Assembly (NCBI RefSeq): GCF_030811455.1
Contig: NZ_JAUSQU010000001.1
Span: 10,168,001-10,232,000 of the forward strand
DNA: 64,000 nucleotides
From: Streptosporangium lutulentum
Lineage (GTDB): Bacteria; Actinomycetota; Actinomycetes; Streptosporangiales; Streptosporangiaceae
Direction of reading: 5' to 3'
The number at the start of each line of letters is the position of its first letter. Positions within the stretch are counted from its first letter, which is position 1. This document shows, piece by piece, positions 55,667 through 64,000 of the stretch. The notes under the pieces are model-generated. The model worked only from the letters and a program-made list of their open reading frames with translations. It was not told the DNA's origin and did not search any database. The translations under genes were made by a program, and so were the position numbers.

Positions 55667-56027
55667 GGTTCCGGCGGCTCGCGGCGATCGGTGAGACCGG
55701 CGCCGGGGCGTTCCGGGGGGTCTCGGCGAGCCGGACGCGGCGGGTGAATGCGGTGATCATTCGGCGGCTGCCCGGTGATGTGACGGGGTCTGAATATCAA
55801 CGAAGATCAATAACCGCACTTATCCGTATATTACGAGTTTTTAAGGATCTCCCCCATATGCCGCCTGTCGGCGCACTTCGTCGTACGCTCATCGGAGCGG
55901 ACGGCAGAGCGCTCACCAGGGCGAGCGGCCACATCCGGCCAATTTTTGATCTTCCTGTGGCGGCGGGACTCACGGTGTGACCTGCTGAGCTCTCGCACAA
56001 TGACAATACGCGCGCAAGGATGAGGGA
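55667..56027. other. 361-bp gap with an AT-rich core, no gene called
   Basis: The stretch 55790-55850 is far more AT-rich than its surroundings and should hold the aldehyde dehydrogenase promoter. A 78-codon frame (55744-55980) is open across it but looks like chance: it spans the AT-rich tract and resembles nothing known. I see nothing else. Confidence 0.45.
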
Positions 56028-57437
56028 ATGCGTCACCTTTATCTGAACGGAGCATGGCGGTCCTCGGCGTCGGGCGAGAGCATCGACGTCGTCAACCCCG
56101 CGACGGAGGAAGTGATCGACAGGGTGCCCGCAGGGGCCCCCGCCGACGTCGACGCCGCCGTGGCGGCCGCCCGTGCGGCATTCCCCTCGTGGTCCCGGAC
56201 GGCCGCCGCCGAGCGAGGCAAGATCCTCGCCGCCGCGGCCGAGTTGATACGAGAACGCTCCGATCAGATAGCCAGGATCATCGCCACCGACATGGGCGCG
56301 CCGTACGGCGTGGCGATGAAGGTGCAGACGCTGATGCCGGCCGGGGTGCTGGCCTCCTACGCCCAGATGGCCGAGACCTACGCCTTCGAGGGCGGGCAGG
56401 TCGGCAACTCCCGGATCTTCAGGGAGCCGGTCGGCGTGGTGGCCGCCATCACCCCCTGGAACTACCCGCTCCACCAGATCATCTGCAAGGTCGGCCCGGC
56501 GCTCGCCGCGGGCTGCACGGTCGTGTTGAAGCCCAGCGAGGTGGCGCCGCTGGCGGCCTTCGCGCTCGCCGGGATCTTCGACGAGGTGGGGCTGCCCGCC
56601 GGGGTCTTCAACATGGTGAGCGGTCACGGCTCGGTGGTGGGCGAAGCCCTGGCCGCCCACCCCGACGTGGACATGGTGTCCTTCACCGGCTCCACCGGCG
56701 CGGGGCGGCGGGTCGCCGCGCTCGCGGCCGAGACGGTCAAGCGGGTCGCCCTGGAGCTCGGCGGCAAGTCGGCCAGCGTGGTCCTGCCGGACGCGGACCT
56801 GTCCGCGGCGGCCAAGGTGACGGTGGCCAACGCCTTCCTGAACTCCGGCCAGACCTGCTCCGCCTGGAGCCGCATGATCGTCCATAGGGATCGGTACGAC
56901 GAGGCCGTCGGGCTCGCCGTCGAGGCCGCGAGGAAATACGCCGTCGGCGACCCCTTCGACGAGATGACCCGGCTCGGCCCCCTGGTCTCCGCGACACAGC
57001 GCGACCGGGTCGTCCGCTACATCAACCGGGGCCAGGAGGAAGGCGCCCGGCTGGTCGCCGGAGGCACCGACCGGCCCCTGGACCGGGGCTTCTACGTGGA
57101 GCCCACGGTGTTCGCCGGAGTGGAGCCGGGGATGGTGATCGAGCAGGAGGAGATCTTCGGCCCGGTCCTGACGATCATCCCCTACACCCGCGGCGAGGAC
57201 GAGGCCGTCGCCATCGCCAACGGCACGCCGTACGGCCTGGCGGGCGCGGTGTGGGCGGGCAGCGAGGAGCACGCGGTCTCCGTCGCGCGGCGGCTGCGGA
57301 CCGGCCAGGTGGCCGTCAACGGCGGCCAGTTCAACATGCGGGCCCCGTTCGGCGGTTACAAGCAGTCGGGGGTGGGCCGCGAGCTGGGCGAGTTCGGCCT
57401 TGAGGAGTATCTGGAGATCAAGGCCGTCCAGCTCTGA
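56028..57437 (+). CDS. NAD(P)-dependent aldehyde dehydrogenase
   Basis: The 469-residue protein is a standard aldehyde dehydrogenase: [33 protein letters not shown] for cofactor binding, [31 protein letters not shown] with the general-base Glu, and [14 protein letters not shown] with the catalytic Cys. It oxidises an aldehyde to the acid; the substrate is unknown. GAGGGA precedes the ATG. It converges on the peptide deformylase gene. Confidence 0.95.
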   Translation: MRHLYLNGAWRSSASGESIDVVNPATEEVIDRVPAGAPADVDAAVAAARAAFPSWSRTAAAERGKILAAAAELIRERSDQIARIIATDMGAPYGVAMKVQTLMPAGVLASYAQMAETYAFEGGQVGNSRIFREPVGVVAAITPWNYPLHQIICKVGPALAAGCTVVLKPSEVAPLAAFALAGIFDEVGLPAGVFNMVSGHGSVVGEALAAHPDVDMVSFTGSTGAGRRVAALAAETVKRVALELGGKSASVVLPDADLSAAAKVTVANAFLNSGQTCSAWSRMIVHRDRYDEAVGLAVEAARKYAVGDPFDEMTRLGPLVSATQRDRVVRYINRGQEEGARLVAGGTDRPLDRGFYVEPTVFAGVEPGMVIEQEEIFGPVLTIIPYTRGEDEAVAIANGTPYGLAGAVWAGSEEHAVSVARRLRTGQVAVNGGQFNMRAPFGGYKQSGVGRELGEFGLEEYLEIKAVQL

Positions 57438-57449
57438 CCCGCGACTCCG

Positions 57450-57474
57450 GCCGGGTGAGTCCCTCACCCGGCCT
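57450..57474. terminator. 11-bp hairpin between convergent genes
   Basis: GGCCGGGTGAG (57450-57460) pairs with CTCACCCGGCC (57464-57474) around TCC, between the aldehyde dehydrogenase and peptide deformylase stops. Confidence 0.85.
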
Positions 57475-57503
57475 GTCTCGCCCCGGCTCGGGCCAAGGCC
57501 GGA

Positions 57504-57992
57504 TCAGGGGGCCTGGAGCAAGACCTTCCTGGCGGCGTCCTTGGCCAGCCGATCCACGTACAGCAGGCCGTCGAGGTGGTCGGTCTCGTGCTGGAAGCAG
57601 CGGGCGAGCAGGCCGCGGGCCCTGAGCTGGACCGGGCGGCCCAGCCGGTTCAGGCCCCGGACGGTGACCCCGGCGGCCCGGGGCGTCTTCGCGTAGATCG
57701 GGGTGCCGGTGTCACGGCCGGGAACCGACAGGCAGCCCTCCTCGTCGAGAACCTCCGTGTCGTCGTCGACGGTCAGCTCCGGGTTGATCACATGTCCCTT
57801 GCGGTTGCTGCAGTCGTAGACGAAGATCCGCCGTGACACGCCGATCTGCGGACCGGCCAGTCCGACGCCCTGCGCCGCGTACATCGCGTCGAACATCTCG
57901 TCGATCAGACGCCGCAGGTCGCGGTCGAAGTCGGCGACCGGCTCGGCGGGTGTACGGAGGACCGGGTCCCCGACCACTCGGATGTCACGCAT
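57504..57992 (-). CDS. def: Peptide deformylase
   Basis: Removes the N-terminal formyl group from new proteins. In the 162-residue protein the three motifs are GVGLAGPQIG (residues about 42-51), EGCLSVPG with the metal-binding Cys, and QHETDHLDG with the HExxH site. Its length fits a short actinobacterial form. Bacteria often carry two deformylases, so this may not be the only one. A formyltransferase gene is not adjacent. Confidence 0.95.
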   Translation of the reverse strand: MRDIRVVGDPVLRTPAEPVADFDRDLRRLIDEMFDAMYAAQGVGLAGPQIGVSRRIFVYDCSNRKGHVINPELTVDDDTEVLDEEGCLSVPGRDTGTPIYAKTPRAAGVTVRGLNRLGRPVQLRARGLLARCFQHETDHLDGLLYVDRLAKDAARKVLLQAP

Positions 57993-58090
57993 GTGGGGCT
58001 CTCTCTTGTAAGGGTTGCAGTACTGGTTTGATTATTACTGTAGTCGGGGTCGGGGTCCGGCCGCCCACGGATACCTGCGAAACTGAGCGG

Positions 58091-58558
58091 GTGCGCGTCT
58101 ACATCGGTGCCGACCATGCCGGCTATGAGCTCAAGAACCACGTCGTCTCCTGGCTGAAAGAACACGGCCACGAGGTCACGGACTGCGGTCCCTCCGTCTA
58201 CGACCCCGAGGACGACTATCCGCCGTTCGTGCTGAGGGCGGCCGAGGGCGTCGTGGGCGACCCGGGCAGCCTGGGGATCGTCATCGGCGGTTCGGGCAAC
58301 GGCGAGCAGATCGCGGCGAACAAGGTGCGCGGCGTCCGCGCCGCCCTGGCGTGGAGTGAGGAGACCGCCAAGCTCGCCCGCGAGCACAACAACGCCAACG
58401 TGGTCAGCGTCGGCGCGCGCATGCACACGGAGCAGGAGGCGACCCGGTTCGTCGAGGTCTTCCTCGCCACCCCCTACTCGGGCGCCGAACGGCACAGCCG
58501 CCGGATCGCGCAGCTCGACACGTACGAGACGATCGGCCAGCTCCCGTCACTGCCGTAG
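58091..58558 (+). CDS. rpiB: Ribose-5-phosphate isomerase B
   Basis: RpiB interconverts ribose-5-phosphate and ribulose-5-phosphate in the pentose phosphate pathway. GTG at 58091 gives 155 residues; an open stretch before it is noncoding. VYIGADHAGYELKNHVVSWLKEHGHEVTDCGP is the N-terminal signature, and GIVIGGSGNGEQIAANKVRGVRAALAW contains the phosphate loop. GSGNGE replaces the more common GTGIG/CGTG and matches actinobacterial RpiB, in which a Glu takes the place of the catalytic Cys. Mycobacteria also keep rpiB near pepN. Confidence 0.94.
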   Translation: MRVYIGADHAGYELKNHVVSWLKEHGHEVTDCGPSVYDPEDDYPPFVLRAAEGVVGDPGSLGIVIGGSGNGEQIAANKVRGVRAALAWSEETAKLAREHNNANVVSVGARMHTEQEATRFVEVFLATPYSGAERHSRRIAQLDTYETIGQLPSLP

Positions 58559-58591
58559 ATTCCGGCTGAAGGAAACCCAGGGCTTGAGAAC

Positions 58592-58614
58592 CCGCTCGCT
58601 CGCCGCGAGCGGGC
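58592..58614 (+). terminator. 9-bp hairpin after rpiB
   Basis: CCCGCTCGC (58592-58600) pairs with GCGAGCGGG (58606-58614) around five bases, about 33 bases beyond the rpiB stop. Confidence 0.7.
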
Positions 58615-58634
58615 GACCCTGTCTGCCTGTGGGC

Positions 58635-58811
58635 CTACCCGTGGCGTGGGGGCTCGCGGTACGGAGGCTCCCTGCGAGGGGGCTCCTTACGCGGTGACTC
58701 GTCGCGCAGGGGCCTGCGGTCCGCGGCCTCCTGCTGCTCCTGCGTGGGCCGCGAGACGTCTCGTGCCCGCATCGCGGTGATCGCGGTGATCTGCAAACTC
58801 TGCAGTGCCAT
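58635..58811 (-). CDS. Small basic Pro/Arg/Glu-rich protein, 58 residues
   Basis: ATG at 58811 (GGTGAGGG upstream) opens MALQSLQITAITAMRARDVS, then TQEQQEAADRRPLRDESP, and ends with REPP/KEPP-type repeats (PRKEPPRREPPYREPPRHG). Third codon positions are mostly G or C, as in real genes here. The ending is probably disordered. It reads toward rpiB from an otherwise empty stretch. I do not recognise a family; chance is possible. Confidence 0.5.
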   Translation of the reverse strand: MALQSLQITAITAMRARDVSRPTQEQQEAADRRPLRDESPRKEPPRREPPYREPPRHG

Positions 58812-58977
58812 GCCCTCACCCTAACCCGCCCTTACGGCCCGCACCCCGGCCACGGCCGGGTCCGGAGCGCGTGCGGGGCCGATGGTCGCGGGCCGGGTGC
58901 GGTCGCGGCCGGGGCGCGTGGAGCCGTGGGGCCGGGGTCGAGTTCGGGGCCGGGGTCGGGGTCGGGGTCGGTGGCGA

Positions 58978-60207
58978 TCAGAACATCAGCCCGCCCCAGG
59001 GAGCGGGTTCCCACGACATCGCGGTGGACAGCTCCCGTACGGCTCCCGCCCGCGACTCGCGCACCGTCCCCGCCGCCCGCAACGCCGCCAGCGGCCGGCC
59101 GCCCAGGTAGGCCGCGCCCAGGACGGTGACGGGAAGCGCCAGGTCGGCGGGATCCTCGGTGGGCGTGCACCGGGCGCCGGAGGTGTCGGCCGACAGCCGC
59201 CAGCGGCGGGCGTTCCACGGGCAGACGGCGTCCTCGACCTCGATCACCACGTCCACCGGCGCCGAGTAGGCGCGGGCGGCGAGAGCCCGCTCGACGTCCA
59301 CAAGACGGATCCACAGATCGTCCAGCCAGCCGGCGTTGAGCTTGCGCGGTTCGGCCAGCAGGTGGACCAGAGGGTCGTCGGACGGCCGGCTCGGAGCCTT
59401 GACGTGCGAGATCAGGTCACGGTCCAGCAGATGCCGCCAGAGCAGCGCGTAGGCGGCCGGGTCGAGGCCGAACAGCTCCTTGAGCCGCAGCTCGCCGTCC
59501 GGAACGTCGTGATCGGTGAAACTCTGCCTGGTCCGGAAGAGCGCGTAGCCCCGGGGGCCGTCGTCGTCCTCGACGACGACGGCACGGAGCGGCCCGGCGC
59601 CCCGCTGGTCGAGCTCGTGGTCGGACAGCACGCCGTCCCAGCGGGCGGGCGTGCGGTCGTAGAGCCCCGGGCGCTCGCCGCGCGCGGTCTCGAAGATCTT
59701 CTCGAAGACGCTCCTGGCCTCGACGGGCCTGACGATGCGCAGCCGTAGCGCGGGATCGACCGGAGCGTGCTTGACGAAGGCCGTGCCGGAGGTGGGAATG
59801 GTGAAGAACACGCTGTCGGCGGCCCTGCCGTACCCGAAGCGCCCGTAGATCGCGGCCTCGGAGGCGTAGAGGGCGGTGACCGCCTCGCCCCGCTCGCGGA
59901 CGTCGGCGAGCTGGCGGGTCATCAGGGAGGAGAGGACGCCCCGGCGGCGATGGGAGGGCAGCACGCCGACGGCGGTGACGCCGCCGACCGGGATCGGCCC
60001 GCCGGGCACCGTCATGGTGAGGCTGTCGACCGAGGTGACGCCCACGAGCAGGTCGCCCTCGAACGCCCCGAGCGAACGGTCGAACTCGGCGGTGCCCCTG
60101 AAGAGGGCCTCCCGATGCGGGGGGACGGCGGCGCCGAAGGCCTCTTCCTCGACCATCATCCAGCCGGACCATTCGCTTTCGATTACCGGGCGCAGACTAA
60201 TGCTCAT
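58978..60207 (-). CDS. Eis-like GNAT acetyltransferase
   Basis: ATG at 60207 with AGGA upstream gives 409 residues. Residues about 1-150 form a GNAT domain with acetyl-CoA loop VLPSHRRRGVLSSLMTRQL and YASEAAIYGRFGYGRAADS. A second GNAT-like part and an SCP2-type C-terminal domain follow, ending in GGLMF, whose terminal carboxylate is the base in Eis of M. tuberculosis. Eis enzymes acetylate aminoglycosides and Lys at many sites as hexamers. Here it may protect against aminoglycosides or modify another substrate. Confidence 0.93.
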   Translation of the reverse strand: MSISLRPVIESEWSGWMMVEEEAFGAAVPPHREALFRGTAEFDRSLGAFEGDLLVGVTSVDSLTMTVPGGPIPVGGVTAVGVLPSHRRRGVLSSLMTRQLADVRERGEAVTALYASEAAIYGRFGYGRAADSVFFTIPTSGTAFVKHAPVDPALRLRIVRPVEARSVFEKIFETARGERPGLYDRTPARWDGVLSDHELDQRGAGPLRAVVVEDDDGPRGYALFRTRQSFTDHDVPDGELRLKELFGLDPAAYALLWRHLLDRDLISHVKAPSRPSDDPLVHLLAEPRKLNAGWLDDLWIRLVDVERALAARAYSAPVDVVIEVEDAVCPWNARRWRLSADTSGARCTPTEDPADLALPVTVLGAAYLGGRPLAALRAAGTVRESRAGAVRELSTAMSWEPAPWGGLMF

Positions 60208-60325
60208 TTTTCCTACGGTAGAGGGGCTGAATGGTTCCGGCCATCTATTATCCATCCTTAATGATCAAGGTATTGGTCAAGTGGGCTGCCCAAAGGGGGG
60301 ATAGCCCGATACAGTCAGGTGCATC

Positions 60326-61441
60326 ATGAATTCCCGTCCGGTGCCGCTGATCCCTCCGGCGCTCCGTGCGTTCCTGGTCCGGGTCCCTCTCCTGGTGCCC
60401 ATCGTGCGCCTCCTGCGCCGTGGCCCGCTGGCCCGCGACCGCAACCTGCTCATCACGCTGATCGTGCTGACCCTGCTGCTCGGCGGTCTGGCCGCCCGGG
60501 TCTCCATGGAGTGGTTCTCCCCGGCGCTCATGATCCCGATCACCCTTGTCGGCGGCCTCCAGCTCCGGCTGTCCAGCCTCGCCAAACTGCTGTGCGCGGT
60601 CGCGGTCTCCATCATCTACGTGGCCGTCGTGCGCGGGGTGGGGCACATCGGCCCCGGCCTGCTGGTGACCTTCGGCTTCACCTCCGTCCTGGCCGCGCTG
60701 ATGGCCCGCACCCGGGGCAAGCTCGGCGTGCAGGGGCTGCGCGGCGACGCGATGCTGCTGGAGTTGCGCGACCGCCTCAAGAGCCAGAGCGAGCTGCCCC
60801 CGCTGCCCAAGGACTGGGGCTCACGGGTGGTTCTCAAGCAGGCCGGAGGCTCCTCCTTCGGAGGCGACTTCCTGGTCTCCATGCGCGAGGGTGACATCGT
60901 GGACCTCGCCCTGGTCGACGTGTCGGGCAAGGGCGTCGACGCGGGCACCCGGGCGCTGATGCTGTCGGGCACCTTCGGCGGCCTGCTCGGCTCGGCCACC
61001 GACTTCCTGCCCGCCTGCAACACCTACCTGCACCGGCAGCGTGAGGCCGAGGGCTTCGTCACGGCCGTCCACGTGCGGCTCAACCTCGCCACCGGCGAAT
61101 ACGTGATCACCTCGGCCGGCCACCCCCCGGTGGTCAAGTTCGAGGCGGGCACCGGGACCTGGCGGGTCTCGACGGCCAAGGGCGTGGTCCTGGGCGTCGT
61201 GCCCGACCTGCACTGCGAAACCGACCACGGGATGCTTCGCAAGGGCGACGCGCTCATGCTCTACACCGACGGCCTGATCGAGCAGCCCGGCCGCGACATC
61301 GACGCCGGCCTCGACCGTCTGCTGGGCGAGGCCGAGCGGCTGTTGCCCTCCGGGTTCCGCGACGGCGCCCGCCATCTGGTCACCGCCATGTCGTCGGGGC
61401 ACAACGACGACTGCGCGCTCATCCTCATCTGGCGCCCCTGA
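60326..61441 (+). CDS. Membrane SpoIIE-family PP2C phosphatase
   Basis: The 371-residue protein has hydrophobic segments at residues about 38-60, 66-80 and 90-125 (LLITLIVLTLLLGGLAA and LLCAVAVSIIYVAVV, then LLVTFGFTSVLAALMA) and a cytoplasmic SpoIIE domain. The metal-binding residues are in GGDFLVSMREGDIVDLALVDVSGKGVDAGTRALML and GHNDDCALILIW. It should dephosphorylate a phosphoserine or phosphothreonine anti-sigma antagonist or similar regulator. No anti-sigma or antagonist gene is adjacent. The start is ATG. Confidence 0.9.
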   Translation: MNSRPVPLIPPALRAFLVRVPLLVPIVRLLRRGPLARDRNLLITLIVLTLLLGGLAARVSMEWFSPALMIPITLVGGLQLRLSSLAKLLCAVAVSIIYVAVVRGVGHIGPGLLVTFGFTSVLAALMARTRGKLGVQGLRGDAMLLELRDRLKSQSELPPLPKDWGSRVVLKQAGGSSFGGDFLVSMREGDIVDLALVDVSGKGVDAGTRALMLSGTFGGLLGSATDFLPACNTYLHRQREAEGFVTAVHVRLNLATGEYVITSAGHPPVVKFEAGTGTWRVSTAKGVVLGVVPDLHCETDHGMLRKGDALMLYTDGLIEQPGRDIDAGLDRLLGEAERLLPSGFRDGARHLVTAMSSGHNDDCALILIWRP

Positions 61442-61499
61442 CCCCGGGCGGGCCCCGGCCTCCGGTGGCGTCGATGCCGGTGAGGCTCGATGCCCGCAC

Positions 61500-61607
61500 G
61501 TGAGGTGTCCGTACGTTCATGTGAGATGCCGCACGTGAGGTGTCCGCACGTCATGTGAGGTGTCCGTGCGTGAGGTGTCCGTGCGTGAGGTTTCCGTGTG
61601 CGGGGTG
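61500..61607 (+). repeat. Short tandem repeats (TGAGGTGTCCGTGCG-type)
   Basis: A 15-bp unit close to TGAGGTGTCCGTGCG repeats about five to six times with changes between 61500 and 61607, in the 166-bp gap between the phosphatase stop and the leftward response regulator stop. Two copies near 61556-61590 are identical. It may be a slippage-prone spacer; no gene is seen. Confidence 0.7.
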
Positions 61608-62213
61608 TCACAGCCATCCGGAGTCGAAGGCGATGCGCACGGCGTCGAGGCGACTGCGGGCGTGGGTCTTGCACATGATCCGCGACAGGTGGTTCCGGAC
61701 CGTTCCCACGGAGAGGAAGAGCTGATCGGCGATCTCGCCGGACCGGGCTCCCTGGGCGGCCAGCCGGAGCACGTCCAGCTCCCGGCGGGTCAGCGGGTTC
61801 TCCACCAGCTCCAGGGCGGCGAGGGCGAGCTCCGAGTCCACCGAGCGGCGACCGGCCGCGACCTGGCGAACCCCGTCGGCCAGCTGCTCCGGAGCGACGT
61901 CCAGACTCATGAACCCGAGTGCGTGGACGCCGAAGGCGCGGCGGACCTGACCGGGGCTGGGATCGCGCGACAGCAGGAGGACCCCGCAGCGAGGGGCCTC
62001 CTCGTGCAGCCGGAGCGCCACGGTGAACCCGTCGGCGCCGGGAAGACCCAGGTCGATGACCGCGATCTCGGGCTCGTGACGCAGGACGGCGGGCACGACC
62101 TCCTCGCCCTGGCCCAGGTCGGCCACCACCTTCAGATCGGCCTCGCACTCCAGCGATGCCACCAGGCCACGCCTGACCAGGGGCAACTGCTCGGCAACCA
62201 GGATCCCGATCAA
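61608..62213 (-). CDS. NarL/FixJ-type response regulator, orphan
   Basis: Residues 1-120 form a receiver and 135-200 a LuxR HTH (LTRRELDVLRLAAQGARSGEIADQLFLSVGTVRNHLSRIMCKTHARSRLDAVRIA). The phosphoacceptor Asp is in IAVIDLGLPG, but the acidic pair normally before the first helix is weakened (LVAEQLPLVRRG has one Glu in place of two acidic residues), so phosphorylation may be poor. The start is TTG, with AGAGGAA upstream. No histidine kinase lies in the window. Confidence 0.9.
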   Translation of the reverse strand: MIGILVAEQLPLVRRGLVASLECEADLKVVADLGQGEEVVPAVLRHEPEIAVIDLGLPGADGFTVALRLHEEAPRCGVLLLSRDPSPGQVRRAFGVHALGFMSLDVAPEQLADGVRQVAAGRRSVDSELALAALELVENPLTRRELDVLRLAAQGARSGEIADQLFLSVGTVRNHLSRIMCKTHARSRLDAVRIAFDSGWL

Positions 62214-62416
62214 AGTTTTCCTCTCGCTCTCTCGCCCGGTCTTGTCACAATGTAATTGATCGATCGCTTATTGTCACCAAAGTGACCATGTTCATCCAAG
62301 CCCGCACAGGCGGCTCGATCCGTCGCGCCCATCCCGGTGGCAACCTGTAGCCTGGATAATTCGGCTAATCTCCTATGGGGCACTGTCGACAAATCCGCGA
62401 CCGGGGGTACGAACCT

Positions 62417-63730
62417 GTGAGCTGGCTCTATGTGATCGGCATCGTCGGTTTCCTTCTCGGGCTGATGGCTTCGATCGCGCTGCACGAGATCGGCCACCTG
62501 CTGCCGGCGAAGCTGTTCGGCGTCAGGGTCACGCAGTACATGGTCGGGTTCGGCCCGACCATGTGGTCGCGGCGCAAGGGCGAGACCGAGTACGGCATCA
62601 AGTGGATCCCGCTCGGCGGTTACATCCGGATGATCGGAATGCTGCCGCCCAGGCCCACCGACGATCCGAACAAGCTGCGTTCGGTCTCCACGGGGCCCTG
62701 GCAGGGCCTGATCGAGAACGCGCGCGAGGTGGCGCTGGAGGAGGTCAGGCCCGGCGACGAGGACCGGGTCTTCTACCGCAAGCCCTGGTGGCAGAAGGTC
62801 ATCGTCATGTCCGGCGGCCCGGCCATGAACTTCGTGCTGGCCTTCATCCTGTTCGGCGTCGTGCTCATGGGCTTCGGCGTCCAGGTGGCATCGAACGGGA
62901 CGCAGATCGGCGCGGTCCCCGCGTGCGTGAAGACCACCGCCGAATACGCCGAGAACCCCGAGTGCACCGCGGCGGACAAGCCCAGCCCGGCTGCGGCGGC
63001 GGGGTTCAAGCCGGGCGACAAGATCCTGTCGGTGGCGGGCAAGCCCGCCACGAGCTGGGAGGCCGTGACGCGAACCATCCGCGACCACGGTCCGGGGCCG
63101 ATGGCGTTCGAGATCGACCGGGCGGGGCAGAAGATGACCCTGACCCCGAACCTGATCGCTCAGGACCGGGAGTCCCTCGACGAGCCCGGGAAGATCGACA
63201 AGGGTGTGGGCTACATGGGCGTCAGCGCGGTGGTGACCATCGAGAAGCAGAGCATCGGCGCGGTGGGCTCCCAGATGTGGGACCTCACCGCGGCCACCGC
63301 CGGTTCGCTGATCCGCTTCCCGCAGAAGATGGTCGGCGTCTGGCACGCCGCGTTCTCCGGCGACGAACGCGACATGAACGGCCCGATCGGGGTCATCGGC
63401 GCGGGCCGCATCGGCGGTGAGATAGCGGCGTCCAGCATTCCGCTGGAGAACAAGGTCGTCGTCTTCATCAACCTGCTGGCGGGCTTCAACCTGGCGATCG
63501 GCCTGTTCAACCTGGTCCCGCTGCTCCCGCTGGACGGCGGCCACGTGGCGGGCGGCCTGTGGGAGGGGATCAAGCGCGGATACGCGCGCGTCGCCCGCCG
63601 TCCCACGCCCGGTCACGTGGACATCGCCAAGGCACTTCCCCTGACCTACGCGATCGCCTTCATGATGATCATCATGGCCGGCCTGCTGATGTACGCCGAC
63701 CTGGTCAACCCGGTCCGGCTCTCCGGCTGA
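62417..63730 (+). CDS. RseP-type site-2 metalloprotease
   Basis: GTG at 62417 gives 437 residues. VIGIVGFLLGLMASIALHEIGHLLPAKLFGVRVTQYMVGFGP has the first membrane helix and the HExxH zinc site. A PDZ domain follows (FKPGDKILSVAGKPATSWEAVTRTIRDHGPGPMAFEI), then NLVPLLPLDGGHV with the third zinc ligand in the LDGG motif, and a last helix. It cuts membrane-spanning regulators such as anti-sigma factors. Actinomycetes often place it next to dxr and ispG, which are not in the window. Confidence 0.95.
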   Translation: MSWLYVIGIVGFLLGLMASIALHEIGHLLPAKLFGVRVTQYMVGFGPTMWSRRKGETEYGIKWIPLGGYIRMIGMLPPRPTDDPNKLRSVSTGPWQGLIENAREVALEEVRPGDEDRVFYRKPWWQKVIVMSGGPAMNFVLAFILFGVVLMGFGVQVASNGTQIGAVPACVKTTAEYAENPECTAADKPSPAAAAGFKPGDKILSVAGKPATSWEAVTRTIRDHGPGPMAFEIDRAGQKMTLTPNLIAQDRESLDEPGKIDKGVGYMGVSAVVTIEKQSIGAVGSQMWDLTAATAGSLIRFPQKMVGVWHAAFSGDERDMNGPIGVIGAGRIGGEIAASSIPLENKVVVFINLLAGFNLAIGLFNLVPLLPLDGGHVAGGLWEGIKRGYARVARRPTPGHVDIAKALPLTYAIAFMMIIMAGLLMYADLVNPVRLSG

Positions 63731-63930
63731 TCCTCCCCGCGGACGTGCGTTCCGCGGGGGCCGCGGTGAAGGACGGGACGCCGGGGCGGCGTCTCCCCGG
63801 CGGCGCGGGATCCTGGAACCGGCGGCGCGAGATCCGGGCATGACCGCCGCGCGCGGGGTCGGTGAGCCGCGAGGCCGGTGAGCCGGGGCGGCGGGGGCGA
63901 CGCCCGACGTGATGACCGTGCCCGGCGGTC

Positions 63931-64000
63931 CTACTCGCCGGTGGCGCCGTCGATTCGCTCGCGGATGAGGTCGGCGTGGCCGTTGTGCCGGGCGTACTCA
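63931..64000 (-). CDS. C-terminus of a DinB-like (DUF664) protein, 5' end outside window
   Basis: From the right edge the leftward frame reads EYARHNGHADLIRERIDGATGE then TAG. The His-bearing EYARHNGHADL element and the ending are typical of actinomycete DinB-fold proteins, in which the final His helps bind a metal. Only 22 residues are visible, so the assignment rests on that motif. Confidence 0.65.
   Translation of the reverse strand, partial: EYARHNGHADLIRERIDGATGE

Noticed and set aside
55744-55980. 78-codon plus-strand frame
   Set aside because: It spans an AT-rich promoter-like tract and has no similarity I know.
55797-57467. 556-codon open frame on the minus strand
   Set aside because: It is antisense to the aldehyde dehydrogenase and runs through the AT-rich gap.
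61500-61607. CRISPR-like short array
   Set aside because: Units are contiguous 15-mers with no spacers and no cas genes.

Overview
The window is high-GC chromosomal DNA from an actinomycete, probably a filamentous Streptosporangium-like member of the Streptosporangiales. Gene starts are often GTG, many genes overlap by four bases, and long open frames run antisense to the real genes. Species rank is inference. The backbone (ssb-like gene, ettA, thioesterase, glbO plus GH13 glucosidase, HNH nuclease, a DUF5130-like gene, pepN, DsbA-like oxidoreductase, rpiB) matches the set I remember around Rv2465c-Rv2478c of Mycobacterium tuberculosis, so it is an old actinobacterial neighbourhood with accessory blocks inserted.

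Layout. 1-7 kb: end of cobT, a siroheme/precorrin-2 gene and two overlapping dynamin-like GTPases. 7-15.5 kb: SSB-like protein, diguanylate cyclase, EttA, thioesterase, GH13 glucosidase with truncated haemoglobin, MscS channel. 15.8-19 kb: small unknown gene divergent from an XRE-type regulator, a coupled GNAT gene, a 24-residue peptide, and a structured RNA candidate with a 20-bp terminator-like hairpin. 19-20.5 kb: NUDIX and PurU.

20.8-35 kb is the main accessory block: a complete actinobacterial-type (group 1h) high-affinity [NiFe]-hydrogenase locus. At least fifteen genes run leftward from 32552 to 21247, mostly overlapping or closely spaced: two SIS-domain proteins flanking a HypC-like protein, a possible leader peptide, small and large subunits, a NifU-type protein, three conserved proteins of unknown role, a maturation protease, a 34-residue protein, HypA, HypC, HypD and HypE. 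HypF reads divergently. HypB is absent from the window. The inferred role is oxidation of trace H2 for persistence.

35-40 kb: an MFS exporter with one in-frame amber codon, an FMN reductase and a divergent TetR gene with a clear operator, then VOC and AraC genes. 40-48 kb: prolyl oligopeptidase, HNH nuclease, GNAT, FmdB-type zinc ribbon, WYL protein, IlvD, NERD protein. 48-52 kb: amidase, small membrane protein, DUF5130-like protein, a PycTM-like membrane protein without an adjacent cyclase, and an unknown 320-residue protein. 52-64 kb: PepN, a DsbA-like protein with a CPFA site, aldehyde dehydrogenase, peptide deformylase, RpiB, a small basic protein, an Eis-like acetyltransferase, a membrane SpoIIE-type phosphatase, an orphan response regulator, an RseP-type protease and the end of a DinB-like gene. 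No tRNA, rRNA, CRISPR array, insertion sequence or prophage was seen.
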